DNA of 31,081 nucleotides from JAXLWB01 sp046328715 (GTDB taxonomy: Bacteria; Chloroflexota; Anaerolineae; Caldilineales; Caldilineaceae), in NCBI GenBank assembly GCA_046328715.1, contig JAXLWB010000074.1, positions 1 to 31,081 on the forward strand, read 5' to 3'. The stretch's first letter is position 1; each line of letters begins with the position of its first letter. The translations under genes and the position numbers were made by a program. Of the stretch, positions 8,087 to 15,521 are shown in pieces. The notes beneath the pieces are model-generated. The model did not search any database. It saw nothing but the letters and a program-made list of their open reading frames with translations, and had not been told where the DNA came from.

Positions 8087-8881
8087 TTACACCCGCATCC
8101 GCAAAATCGGTCGCTCGAATGAGACGCTGAGATATTGGTTGGTGCGCAGCGATTTGGTGCCTGGTGGCATAAAATGGATGGCGAAGGCCCGGCGTTGGTT
8201 TGCCGTGGTATTTGGTTCGGTCATGTGCAGCGTCTGACAATGGTGGATGGTAATACCACCGGCTGGCAGATCAACCACCACGGCTTTGCTGGCATCGGCA
8301 TGGCTGCCGCTATCGAGCAGGGTGTTGCTGGTTTGGGCGCGGTCATGACCGACGACCTGTAAATGGGTGCCAGGGATAAATTGCATCGCCCCGTTCTCAC
8401 GCGTCACATCATCCAACGTCAACCAGGCACTCACCAGGTTGGCGGGCGAACATTGCCAATAGGCGTTGTCTTGGTGCCAATGGACAGGGCCGCCGTGATA
8501 AGCCGGTTTGTAGAGGGCTTGATCGTGAAAGAGTTGGATGTTGGGGCCGATCAGGTCTTCGATCACGTCGAGGATGCGTTCGTGGTAGATCAACTTGCGA
8601 AAGAGAATGCTGATCTCGCACATCTGCATGATCTGGAGCATCTGCTTTTCGGCCTTGTTTTTGCTCTCAAGATCGTCGGTCTGGTCGATGGCGAGGTTGC
8701 GAAAATTGATCTTGCCAGCGCGTGCTTTGGCGAAGATAGAATCGTACTCCTGGCGTAAACTTTCAAGCTCCTCATCGCTCAAAATCTTACCGATCTTCAA
8801 GTAGCCATCGCTCCAGAAGTGATCGACCTGCGCTTGATCTAAGGCTTTGCGACCCGATAGAGTCGCTTGGGTATTTTGCAT
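8087..8881 (-). CDS. Phytanoyl-CoA dioxygenase (PhyH) family protein
   Basis: This is a predicted Fe(II)/2-oxoglutarate-dependent dioxygenase of 264 residues. The facial triad is visible as H136 and D138 in VHWHQDN and a distal histidine in HHCQTLHMTEPN (H219 most likely). An arginine pair at 230-231 (RRAFAIHFM) is available for 2-oxoglutarate. The fold also shows SAWLTLDDVTRENGAM and FIPGTH, typical of the family. I chose the ATG at 8881 because AAAGGA lies seven bases upstream. A TTG at 8917, overlapping the preceding stop, would add 12 residues. Such enzymes hydroxylate diverse small molecules, and within this operon a hydroxylated sugar derivative or ligand-stripping step is possible. The substrate is unknown. 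Confidence 0.88.
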   Translation of the reverse strand: MQNTQATLSGRKALDQAQVDHFWSDGYLKIGKILSDEELESLRQEYDSIFAKARAGKINFRNLAIDQTDDLESKNKAEKQMLQIMQMCEISILFRKLIYHERILDVIEDLIGPNIQLFHDQALYKPAYHGGPVHWHQDNAYWQCSPANLVSAWLTLDDVTRENGAMQFIPGTHLQVVGHDRAQTSNTLLDSGSHADASKAVVVDLPAGGITIHHCQTLHMTEPNTTANQRRAFAIHFMPPGTKSLRTNQYLSVSFERPILRMRV

Positions 8882-8913
8882 CGTATGTCCTTTACTCTGC
8901 TCCAGATCTGGAT

Positions 8914-10380
8914 TCAAAATGCATCAAAGGGATAGAGCTTTCGCCCCAGGTGATGATACTTCAAGGTTCCCGTGTCGGCGCTGTGGACGCTGGGCTCGGA
9001 GACGACGTAGATTGCTCCAGCCCACGGCTCGTAGGCGGCGCGGAAGTGGGCGGCGGACTTGAGGCCGATGTAGCGCATCTTACGCAGATCAAGCCCCAAC
9101 GAGCGGGCAAAGGCAGTGTCAAAGGGTTGGTCACGGCCATTGGTCAGGATAACGTGGATACCCTCCTGGCGAATGTAAGCGGAAGGCCCCATGACACACT
9201 CCAACCCAGCATACATCGGCCCATCATAGTGAAAGCGCCCGTCGGAGCAAGCCATGACTTCGACTGTCATGCGCACGGGTTCGCCCTGCAGCGGCGACGA
9301 CTTGGCCCCGACATCCAGAGTCAAGGTTGCTCCTACTCCGGCACGCTGACAAAGTTCGACTGCTTCTGGATCGACGATGTAAAGGACGGCGGCATCCCGC
9401 AAGCCAGCGGACATGAAGGTACGCAGCAGACCAGTACTGTCACCGGGTGAGCCACCACCCGGATTGTCGTTGCGGTCGGCAAAGATGACCGGATAGCGTC
9501 CTTGTGCTTCGGCGCTGGCCAGTGCAGTTGCGGTGCTCGGCATGTGCAACTGCCAATCGGCACGTCGTTGCCAAATCCAGTCGCCTAGTTCGTCGGCATA
9601 ACGTTGGGCCAGGGCTGGGTCGTTGTCGGTGACGATGTAGACCGAAGAGCCCATGTCGGGCACATCGGAAAGGGGAAAGCCGGTGGCAATCGAGCCACAA
9701 ACCACGCCAGGCTGCGCTTCGATACGATGCAGTTCCGCAATTGCTTCACGCATGGGCGAGTGGGCAGTGACTTGATTCATGCCCCAGATCATTGGCAGTC
9801 GATGAAGCGCCATCGTCGGTCGCAGCCCCTGGCTGAGGATACGCACCAGCACATCGGCACATTCCCGTCCACGAGCGGCCATGTCAACTTCGGGGTAGCT
9901 CTCGCGGCCAATTAACACATCGGCATTAGCGACCATGCGCTGCGAGATGCTGGAATGAATATCCAACTGGGCGACAATCGGGATGGTGGGACCGACCAGT
10001 TCACGCACCGCGCTCAAAATGTGTCCTTCACCATCGCCTACGCCTTCGGCCACCATCGCCCCGTGCAATTCAAGCAGAACGCCATCGATTGGACCGGCGG
10101 CGGCAATGCCTTCCAGCAACTCTTTGACCAGCCGATCAAAGACAGGGCGGGGTGCCGGTCCACTGGGATGGGCTTCGGCGAAAATTGTGGGAATCAACTC
10201 AAAGCCGTGCGCTTCGGCGCCTTCGATAAAACCGCCAGTAGGCGTGTTGGTGCCACGGAATTTTTCCAGAATCTCCGTACCACGAACATCACTAAAACGT
10301 TCAAAGAAGCTCTCCCAGGTGGTGGGCACGGGAGTAAAAGTACTCGATTCGTGGCTGATGCAGCCGGTAACAATACGCAT
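8914..10380 (-). CDS. M81 family metallopeptidase, MlrC-like
   Basis: The 488-residue protein matches the MlrC/DUF1485 layout. It begins MRIVTGCISHESSTF (H10, E11), then DGVLLELHGAMV with H106 and AQLDIHSSIS with D140 and H142, the proposed zinc ligands. These are followed by GRESYPEVD and, in the C-terminal domain, DNPGGGSPGDST. MlrC itself cleaves microcystin breakdown products, but most family members stand in catabolic operons with no known substrate, so peptidase activity should not be assumed. It lies 13 bp after a Gfo/Idh/MocA gene and 32 bp before the PhyH ATG. Length and all core motifs look complete. No signal peptide is seen, so it is cytoplasmic. Confidence 0.88.
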   Translation of the reverse strand: MRIVTGCISHESSTFTPVPTTWESFFERFSDVRGTEILEKFRGTNTPTGGFIEGAEAHGFELIPTIFAEAHPSGPAPRPVFDRLVKELLEGIAAAGPIDGVLLELHGAMVAEGVGDGEGHILSAVRELVGPTIPIVAQLDIHSSISQRMVANADVLIGRESYPEVDMAARGRECADVLVRILSQGLRPTMALHRLPMIWGMNQVTAHSPMREAIAELHRIEAQPGVVCGSIATGFPLSDVPDMGSSVYIVTDNDPALAQRYADELGDWIWQRRADWQLHMPSTATALASAEAQGRYPVIFADRNDNPGGGSPGDSTGLLRTFMSAGLRDAAVLYIVDPEAVELCQRAGVGATLTLDVGAKSSPLQGEPVRMTVEVMACSDGRFHYDGPMYAGLECVMGPSAYIRQEGIHVILTNGRDQPFDTAFARSLGLDLRKMRYIGLKSAAHFRAAYEPWAGAIYVVSEPSVHSADTGTLKYHHLGRKLYPFDAF

Positions 10381-10393
10381 AGTGACCTACCTT

Positions 10394-11416
10394 TCACTTC
10401 ATTTCTACAGCCTGTCCAGTTTTTGCCGATTCTCTCGCCGCTTCGACAATTGCCACAGCCGCCCGTCCTTCTTCGCCAGGCACGCTGGCGGGTCGATTAT
10501 CGAGCAGGTCGTCGATAAAGAGCTGAATTTGGGTGTAGAATGCCTCCAACCGGATTGGATCAAGTGGGCGGTTGACGAAGTCGAACTTGGGTTGCTCCCA
10601 AACGACCTCTGCTTGGTCGCCAGTGGCTAAAATCAGCTTGCCATAGCCATCGACATCGATAATGCCTTTTTCGCCGAGAATCTGATAACGATGTTGGCTT
10701 TCGGTCATGTGACGGGTGGCCACTTCAAAGGAGATCCATTGCTGCACGGCCACGCCATTGGCCATCGTCAGTTGGGTCATGGCACTCATGCCGGGCGCAT
10801 CGACGGAGCCGTAGGTAGTGACGTGACTAAAGACGCGCTGCACTTCGGAGCCGGTCCAAAAACGCATGATGTCAAAATTGTGGACACCCATGTCGAGAAA
10901 GGCACCGCCATTTTCCGGTTGCGCCGCCCAGGATGACTTGTCGATGATGTAGGTACGCACCAGCGACTGACCGCGGATCATCCATACTTTGCCAATCGCG
11001 CCAGCGTCGATCAACTGTTTGGCGCGGGCTGGTGTGCCACGAAAGCGCAAGGTCTGGATCACCTGCAACATCACGCCCGCGTTGCGGCAGGCATCGATCA
11101 TGCGGGTACAATCAGCGACCGAGGTTGCCAGCGGCTTTTCGCAGAGGACATGTTTGCCTGCATGCGCCGCCTGCAACACCTGATCGATATGGTTGATGTG
11201 CGGGGTGGCAATCAACACTGCATCGACATCGGAGCGGGCGAGCAACGCATCATAACTTTCCTCGTAATCCACCCCATAGTCTGCGGCCAACCCAGGGGCT
11301 CGCGATCCGCCGCTGATGGCAACGAGTTTGGCACGACGATTGTGCTTACAGATGCATTCGGCGTAAGTTCGTCCCATATAGCCAGAGCCAAGCAGGGCAA
11401 TGCGTAGTTCATTCAT
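10394..11416 (-). CDS. Gfo/Idh/MocA family oxidoreductase
   Basis: This NAD(P)-dependent dehydrogenase has 340 residues. It has an intact Rossmann loop GSGYMG (10-15), the CEKPLA motif (92-97) and the second-domain motif FLDMGVHNFD, with D175, H179 and D182 fitting the catalytic positions of inositol and sugar dehydrogenases. Unlike the other Gfo/Idh/MocA protein in the window, its nucleotide-binding loop is canonical, so the two are not recent duplicates. The start ATG is preceded by AGGAG at good spacing. It sits between the mutarotase-fold gene (26 bp gap) and the M81 gene (13 bp gap). A role in oxidising a hydroxyl of the pathway intermediate is inferred from family and context. Confidence 0.9.
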   Translation of the reverse strand: MNELRIALLGSGYMGRTYAECICKHNRRAKLVAISGGSRAPGLAADYGVDYEESYDALLARSDVDAVLIATPHINHIDQVLQAAHAGKHVLCEKPLATSVADCTRMIDACRNAGVMLQVIQTLRFRGTPARAKQLIDAGAIGKVWMIRGQSLVRTYIIDKSSWAAQPENGGAFLDMGVHNFDIMRFWTGSEVQRVFSHVTTYGSVDAPGMSAMTQLTMANGVAVQQWISFEVATRHMTESQHRYQILGEKGIIDVDGYGKLILATGDQAEVVWEQPKFDFVNRPLDPIRLEAFYTQIQLFIDDLLDNRPASVPGEEGRAAVAIVEAARESAKTGQAVEMK

Positions 11417-11442
11417 GTTGGTTTCTCCTGAATCGCAGTCGA

Positions 11443-12603
11443 TTATCGAGCGGCAATAAAAAACTCACGCCCCGTCTGCTGTTCGCTAATCACGATTTGA
11501 CCAGATTGGGTTTTGACATCCGCTACCCCTTGAAAACCAATCGGGATTTCGGTAAGGAAGATTGTATAGTGGGTCTTGATCCGTTGCCGCCCGCCGATCC
11601 ATTGATAGGTGGGTTTCCGGAAGAGCGAAGCGCGCTCAACACTCGCTCGCAAACCTTCATCAAAGGGTGAGGTGCCAAATTCGATGCCACGAGCAACCAA
11701 TTCACTATTCAAGGATGCATCTTGCACGCTTTTGTTCTCTTGCCAATCGACGATCCAGGGATTGTCGGCGGTGGGAAAGAGGTAGCCGACCAGCAGTGGA
11801 TAATCAACATGGTAGAGCGTGAAGTAGCTCTGCGCTCGTGCCGGGTCGAGCCGCACAGGATAATAGGTGGTGGAAGCGGGTGTAGACTGGGAGGGACGCA
11901 GCGCGACCTGGCTGCCATCAGCTTTTGTTGCAATAGGCCACTCGAACTCACCCGCGGGCAGCGCGCCACCGCCATCCCGACCGGGCAGGATCACGCCCCG
12001 AGTGCCCGACAGGTCTAACATGGTTTTGCCTGGCTCGACAAAGGGTGGACCAAAGGTAGGATGTTGATTGCGGTTGAAGGGACGGTCAAAGGGTGCCAGA
12101 TTTTCGATCGATTCCTCAACATAGGCAACCGTTTCGTTGGCACGCAGGGTGACAGCACGTTCGACCCGATATTGAGTCTGCGGCAAAGTGGCACCGTAAT
12201 AGAGTGTAATCTCCTCTGCGCTGATTCGAGGCGGTTGGGTTTGTTGCCATTCCACGGTCAGTGCTTCCCCGTGGAAGGTAAAGCCATTCTCAATCTCATG
12301 CGGTGTGGGCGGACCAAAGTCGGGGAAGCAGAGCAGATGCCCCATATAGCCGGCCATCAACCGCGCTCCGGCGCCTTCACCATAAAGGGCGGCATGTTGG
12401 ACTGGATCGTAGGTGTGCGGGTCAATCGTTGGATAGCGCGGCACATAGAAAGGCGAGATAGCCAGCCTTGGATCGGCAGACAACAGGCGCAAATCGACCA
12501 GATGACCACCACCTGTCAAGGTGCAAACGCGCAATTTGCCATTCTCCAGGACAAAGGCGTGACGCCCCTGAACTGTTTCGCTTCGCAAGGAAAGGTGACT
12601 CAT
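11443..12603 (-). CDS. Galactose-mutarotase-fold protein (aldose epimerase-like or DUF4432-like)
   Basis: The 386-residue protein looks like a beta-sandwich of the galactose mutarotase superfamily. It has an N-terminal GGGHLVDLRL stretch, a central E-rich strand pair around VAYVEESIENLAPFDRPFN, then NQHPTFGPPF, which recalls the histidine loop of aldose epimerases and DUF4432 proteins. I do not recognise a named subfamily, and the catalytic His/Glu pair cannot be placed with confidence. No signal peptide is seen. The ATG overlaps the stop of the P-loop gene by four bases (ATGA), indicating translational coupling. It may bind or epimerise the sugar handled by the pathway. Sugar-binding fold is moderately secure; reaction is unknown. 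Confidence 0.65.
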   Translation of the reverse strand: MSHLSLRSETVQGRHAFVLENGKLRVCTLTGGGHLVDLRLLSADPRLAISPFYVPRYPTIDPHTYDPVQHAALYGEGAGARLMAGYMGHLLCFPDFGPPTPHEIENGFTFHGEALTVEWQQTQPPRISAEEITLYYGATLPQTQYRVERAVTLRANETVAYVEESIENLAPFDRPFNRNQHPTFGPPFVEPGKTMLDLSGTRGVILPGRDGGGALPAGEFEWPIATKADGSQVALRPSQSTPASTTYYPVRLDPARAQSYFTLYHVDYPLLVGYLFPTADNPWIVDWQENKSVQDASLNSELVARGIEFGTSPFDEGLRASVERASLFRKPTYQWIGGRQRIKTHYTIFLTEIPIGFQGVADVKTQSGQIVISEQQTGREFFIAAR

Positions 12604-13229
12604 GCTAGTACCTTCCCTGCCATCCGCGTCAGCAGATCACGCGTGTTCAAATGGGGCAACGACTTGTCCAGGAAGATTTGCAACAACTGTTCGGGCGTTA
12701 GCTCCGAGGTGTCGATCTCGAGCTTTTCCTTGATCCACGACTCGTGATATTTCTGGCGGAATTGATCGAGCAGCATGGGAATATCGTCATCCTGGATCAA
12801 GGTGTGTCCGTGTGGATTCTGCTTCATGCGCGCTCGGATCACTTCGGGGCGTGCATAAAGGTGAACTAATAGCGTGTCGGCTGGCATCTCGACTTCGTAT
12901 TCGCGAACACCAATTGTCGGCACGCCAGGATAGTAATAGTGTGGCCCGTAGATCTCCTCTTCAATGTGAAAGCCACCAAGTAAGATATGCTCGAAGCGAT
13001 GGAGCAAACGCACATGATAGACAATCTGAAAACGTTGAAAGCGTTCCTTGAGCAACGGGGTGAGGTTGAGCATAATTGCCGCATCTTCCGGTTTCAGGTT
13101 CTGACTGTCGGGAATCGTAAAATGATCATCCAAATGGTGATGAATACCCCGGGCGTCACCCCACGCCATCAAGCCTTCAATCAATGTGGTCACACCGCTA
13201 TACTCACAGCCGATCACGATCACGCGCAT
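12600..13229 (-). CDS. P-loop kinase-like protein lacking the Walker A lysine
   Basis: This 209-residue protein begins with a beta strand and a degenerate Walker A motif, GCEYSGVTT (7-15). The invariant lysine of GxxxxGK[S/T] is valine here (GTG codon at residue 13). Further features recall nucleoside or thymidylate kinase-like folds: LHRFEHILLGGFHIEEE and an arginine-rich segment VHLYARPEVIRARM like a lid. Without the lysine, normal ATP hydrolysis or phosphotransfer is doubtful; it may bind nucleotide only, or a family-specific residue may replace it. The ATG is preceded by AAAGGAG. It overlaps the mutarotase-fold gene by four bases and lies 102 bp after the dimethylformamidase-like gene. 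Function unknown. Confidence 0.7.
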   Translation of the reverse strand: MRVIVIGCEYSGVTTLIEGLMAWGDARGIHHHLDDHFTIPDSQNLKPEDAAIMLNLTPLLKERFQRFQIVYHVRLLHRFEHILLGGFHIEEEIYGPHYYYPGVPTIGVREYEVEMPADTLLVHLYARPEVIRARMKQNPHGHTLIQDDDIPMLLDQFRQKYHESWIKEKLEIDTSELTPEQLLQIFLDKSLPHLNTRDLLTRMAGKVLA

Positions 13230-13331
13230 ACAGATCTCCTTTGCATTCGTTCAGAACATCTCGTTACGCCCGCTTTTCGCCACGAGATTGCCCCCTTACT
13301 AACGTGCGGGGTTCTGTTATTTTCAGACAGG

Positions 13332-14882
13332 TTAGGTCGTCGGGCTGCTCAACCGATCCAGCACATTCTTGGTTACCTGCTGTACGAGCGGATCGGAATC
13401 AAGTCCGTAGGCCCAGTCGGTAGTGCCGGCGTTGAAGACCGTCCCGCCGCGCTGGAAGATGCCCATCGCAGCGTGGTTGTGTGCGACTTTGGCTTGGTTT
13501 TCCGCTGAGTCGTCGCCAAATAGGATGGTGGATGTATATTCGAGATCGCCCAAGCCGTTGATATCAAAGGCGAGGGGCACGATGATCTCGCGATCTGCGG
13601 GCTGGTTGGTGAGCAAGCGGGCTGGTGCTAGGGCCAGAATAGTAAAGTTTTCCGGCGTGCCGTCGACATGGGTCGGCTCGGGCAGACCGTAACGCATGAT
13701 GAAGTCGCAACCATCGACTTCGTAGGTGGCAATATAGGAACCCAGCCCTAACAGGTCGCCGTAGCGCAGATCGGTGTCTGCGAAGACCCAATGCTCGGGC
13801 CGATAGACGGTGTAGGCACCGCTGCTACGCGGCACGCCTTTGCCAAAGCGAATATAGCCGCCACGACAGAAGCTCAGCCCCGTAGTCGAGTTTTCGGGCC
13901 GTCCAATCCACGGGTCCGACCAGATGCTGGTGAGCCGATGTTGCTGATTGGTGCCGACGACCGGGTCATTCGTGCGCGCCAGATACTTGTGACAGACCAT
14001 CTTACGTCCCGCATCTTCGTAACGCACCTGCCAATAGACAGCGTTGCCGGAGAAGAAGGCAACGTTGCCGCCCTGCGCCACAAAGGTATCGACGGCATCG
14101 CGCATACCCCACGACCAATATTCATCGTGGCCGACGCTGACCATCAGCCGATAGTGATTGAGCAGTGCAGGGTTTTCTTCCAGATCGCGGTTGATGGCAA
14201 AGTCGATTTTGTAGCCGTTGCGGCTTGCCCAGGCCACAAAACGTCGCTCCCAATTCCACCAACCGCCGGACGAAGCCCAAAAAGCAACCTTGTGGCGCAA
14301 CATATAGTCCACCAACGGTTGATGATCGGGGTCAGGGTCAAGATTCACCTGTGCCTGACGCCCGTCAAAGCCATTGTCGATTGGTTTGACGACAAAGCCA
14401 GGTTCGAGTGGTCGGGCAAAGGAGACTGCGGGCGAACCGGTATAGAGACATTCGCCGCCCCATTTGTTGTAGGCATTGTAGGTGTTGGTACTCAAAACCA
14501 GCAGGATCGACGTGTCGTGTCCAGGGTGGGCAGAGCGCACGACAAAAAAGGCATGGCTGATTGCCTCTTCTCCTTCCGCCCCATCCCCGCGCAGGGTAAC
14601 TTCGTAAAAGCCTGAGGACCAGGAGTCGGGTATGGAGAAGGAAAAGGTGACTGCCCAGTTACAGCCTTCAGCGTAGGCGCGTTCGGGCACGGCTTGCAGG
14701 CTGCCCGGAATGCCTTGTCGTTGCCAGACTACCTGGCGCTGATGGGTAAGCTGAGCGATCTCGACCGAAAATGTCGCAGTCACCGCTGAACAGTGAAACT
14801 TTACCTCGTCGCCGGGTAGGTAGCTCCAGCGGTCAGGGTAGCCCTCGACCACAGGATGAAGTGTTGTGAAATCGTTGAACAT
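13332..14882 (-). CDS. N,N-dimethylformamidase beta-subunit-like protein
   Basis: About residues 120-500 resemble the large-subunit C-terminal domain of N,N-dimethylformamidase. Visible motifs are STNTYNAYNKWGG (131-143), VSVGHDEYWSWGMRD (248-262), GGNVAFFSGN (271-280) and LGSYIATYEVDG (380-391). The Tyr of HDEYW and the Glu of YEVDG are candidates for the unusual two-tyrosine/one-glutamate iron site of that enzyme (by analogy, unaligned). Residues 1-115 form a separate beta-rich domain. No gene for the small subunit is present, so classical dimethylformamidase activity is unlikely; an amide or carbohydrate-linked substrate is possible. The start is uncertain: ATG at 14882 (516 residues) or GTG at 14906, and neither has a good Shine-Dalgarno. 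It is the first gene of the eight-gene run. Confidence 0.75.
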   Translation of the reverse strand: MFNDFTTLHPVVEGYPDRWSYLPGDEVKFHCSAVTATFSVEIAQLTHQRQVVWQRQGIPGSLQAVPERAYAEGCNWAVTFSFSIPDSWSSGFYEVTLRGDGAEGEEAISHAFFVVRSAHPGHDTSILLVLSTNTYNAYNKWGGECLYTGSPAVSFARPLEPGFVVKPIDNGFDGRQAQVNLDPDPDHQPLVDYMLRHKVAFWASSGGWWNWERRFVAWASRNGYKIDFAINRDLEENPALLNHYRLMVSVGHDEYWSWGMRDAVDTFVAQGGNVAFFSGNAVYWQVRYEDAGRKMVCHKYLARTNDPVVGTNQQHRLTSIWSDPWIGRPENSTTGLSFCRGGYIRFGKGVPRSSGAYTVYRPEHWVFADTDLRYGDLLGLGSYIATYEVDGCDFIMRYGLPEPTHVDGTPENFTILALAPARLLTNQPADREIIVPLAFDINGLGDLEYTSTILFGDDSAENQAKVAHNHAAMGIFQRGGTVFNAGTTDWAYGLDSDPLVQQVTKNVLDRLSSPTT

Positions 14883-14931
14883 AGTTTTGGATGGCAGATT
14901 AGACACTCATGCAAATATGCACAACAAAGAA

Positions 14932-14980
14932 TGAAAATGCGAGTGGCGAGTAATTCCGCAATCCGCAATCCGCATTTTCA
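14932..14980. repeat. Period-7 word-repeat palindrome
   Basis: TGAAAATGCG (14932-14941) pairs perfectly with CGCATTTTCA (14971-14980). Between them the words ATTCCGCA, ATCCGCA (14961) and ATCCGCA (14968) repeat with period 7. The same TGAAAATGCGGATT words recur at 30274-30287. Confidence 0.7.
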
Positions 14981-15001
14981 AGTTAGGGAGGTGAATAGGA
15001 A

Positions 15002-15109
15002 ATGTTGGAAAAGTATACCACAAAAGTCAGGATCGCAAATAGCAGAACTCTTGGTATACCAGCTTATTTTGCGCTATTGACAGTCGCTTACGAAGGTGCT
15101 ACACTTTAG
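15002..15109 (+). CDS. Possible small ORF of 35 codons (doubtful)
   Basis: An ATG at 15002 follows GGGAGG (14986-14991) and AGGA (14997-15000) and opens a 35-residue frame, MLEKYTTKVRIANSRTLG and onward, ending at TAG 15107-15109. The peptide matches nothing I recognise. It overlaps both GTATAC palindromes and the predicted promoter, so either the ORF or those sites is likely accidental. It is reported because the upstream ribosome-binding site is better than that of several real genes nearby. Confidence 0.2.
   Translation: MLEKYTTKVRIANSRTLGIPAYFALLTVAYEGATL
15011..15061. promoter_or_regulatory. Two GTATAC-centred operator-like palindromes
   Basis: A perfect 10-bp palindrome, TGGTATACCA, lies at 15052-15061. 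A second copy, AAGTATACCA at 15011-15020, matches it at 8 of 10 positions. The GTATAC centres are 41 bp apart, about four helical turns, so both sites face the same side of the DNA. The right site ends 15 bp upstream of the -35 box at 15077. GTATAC cores of this type occur in operators of some GntR-family regulators (general knowledge), but no regulator gene is in the window. Confidence 0.5.
15077..15105 (+). promoter_or_regulatory. Sigma70-type promoter for the ABC importer operon
   Basis: A perfect -35 box TTGACA (15077-15082) is followed after exactly 17 bp by TACACT (15100-15105), one base off the -10 consensus TATAAT pattern at two positions. Transcription would start near 15112, giving a leader of about 410 nt before the binding-protein ATG at 15522. 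The paired palindromes immediately upstream suggest regulated expression. Confidence 0.6.
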
Positions 15110-15521
15110 CACACTGTTCATAATCCATCGTGCGTTGCGCTCCCTTAAGCTGAACAACGTACGCAATCGAATCATCAATTCATAGCCGAACTTCCCCGGC
15201 CTTTCAACTAAACGATTTTGCATCCGTACTGATCCCGCAAGGGGTTAGGTTTCCTGTTCGTATAGGACTTACGTACCTGTCGGCGAAATTGTTGCATGTC
15301 CCGATCCAACGCTCCGCCGAGCACCGTGAGCCCTATCTCCGTTGTAGCCGTAACATAGCATAGTTTTCACCAGCTTCTGTGAGGATGGCTTTCATCTTTC
15401 TAGAGCTGAGCTATATATTTGTACCAATTGCGGTTGCTAACGCCATGAGCTTCTCTCGACGAGAACCAGATTCGTGACGTTGCAGAGCACAATTGGGAAT
15501 ACCGGAACAAGGAGGAAATGG

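Larger units (their letters stand above)
14883..15521. other. Divergent control region of about 640 bp
   Basis: This gap separates the minus-strand eight-gene run from the plus-strand ABC importer. It holds a word-repeat palindrome (14932-14980), two GTATAC-centred palindromes, a sigma70-type promoter and a short ORF, all listed separately. From about 15112 to 15521 lies a leader of about 410 nt with no recognised riboswitch, no long stem and no U-rich terminator. The string TATAGGACTTACGTACCTG near 15260 has the look of an insertion-sequence end, but no transposase reading frame supports this. Confidence 0.6.

Noticed and set aside
8914..10380. True microcystin-degrading MlrC
   Set aside because: Only the family motifs are present; mlrA, mlrB and mlrD neighbours are absent and the context is sugar-acid catabolism.
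12061..12747. Plus-strand ORF of 228 codons across the mutarotase-fold and P-loop genes
   Set aside because: It spans the coupled ATGA junction of two well-supported minus-strand genes and looks like a shadow frame.
13791..14615. Long plus-strand ORF of 274 codons opposite the dimethylformamidase-like gene
   Set aside because: Its composition mirrors the antisense codons of the real gene, it has no family resemblance and lies inside a continuous operon on the other strand.
14940..14980. Short CRISPR-like array
   Set aside because: The repeated unit is 7 bp with no unique spacers; it is a word repeat inside a palindrome.
15250..15370. Insertion-sequence remnant in the importer leader
   Set aside because: TATAGGACTTACG recalls some IS ends, but the opposite frame gives only about 30 uninformative residues and no inverted partner end is visible.
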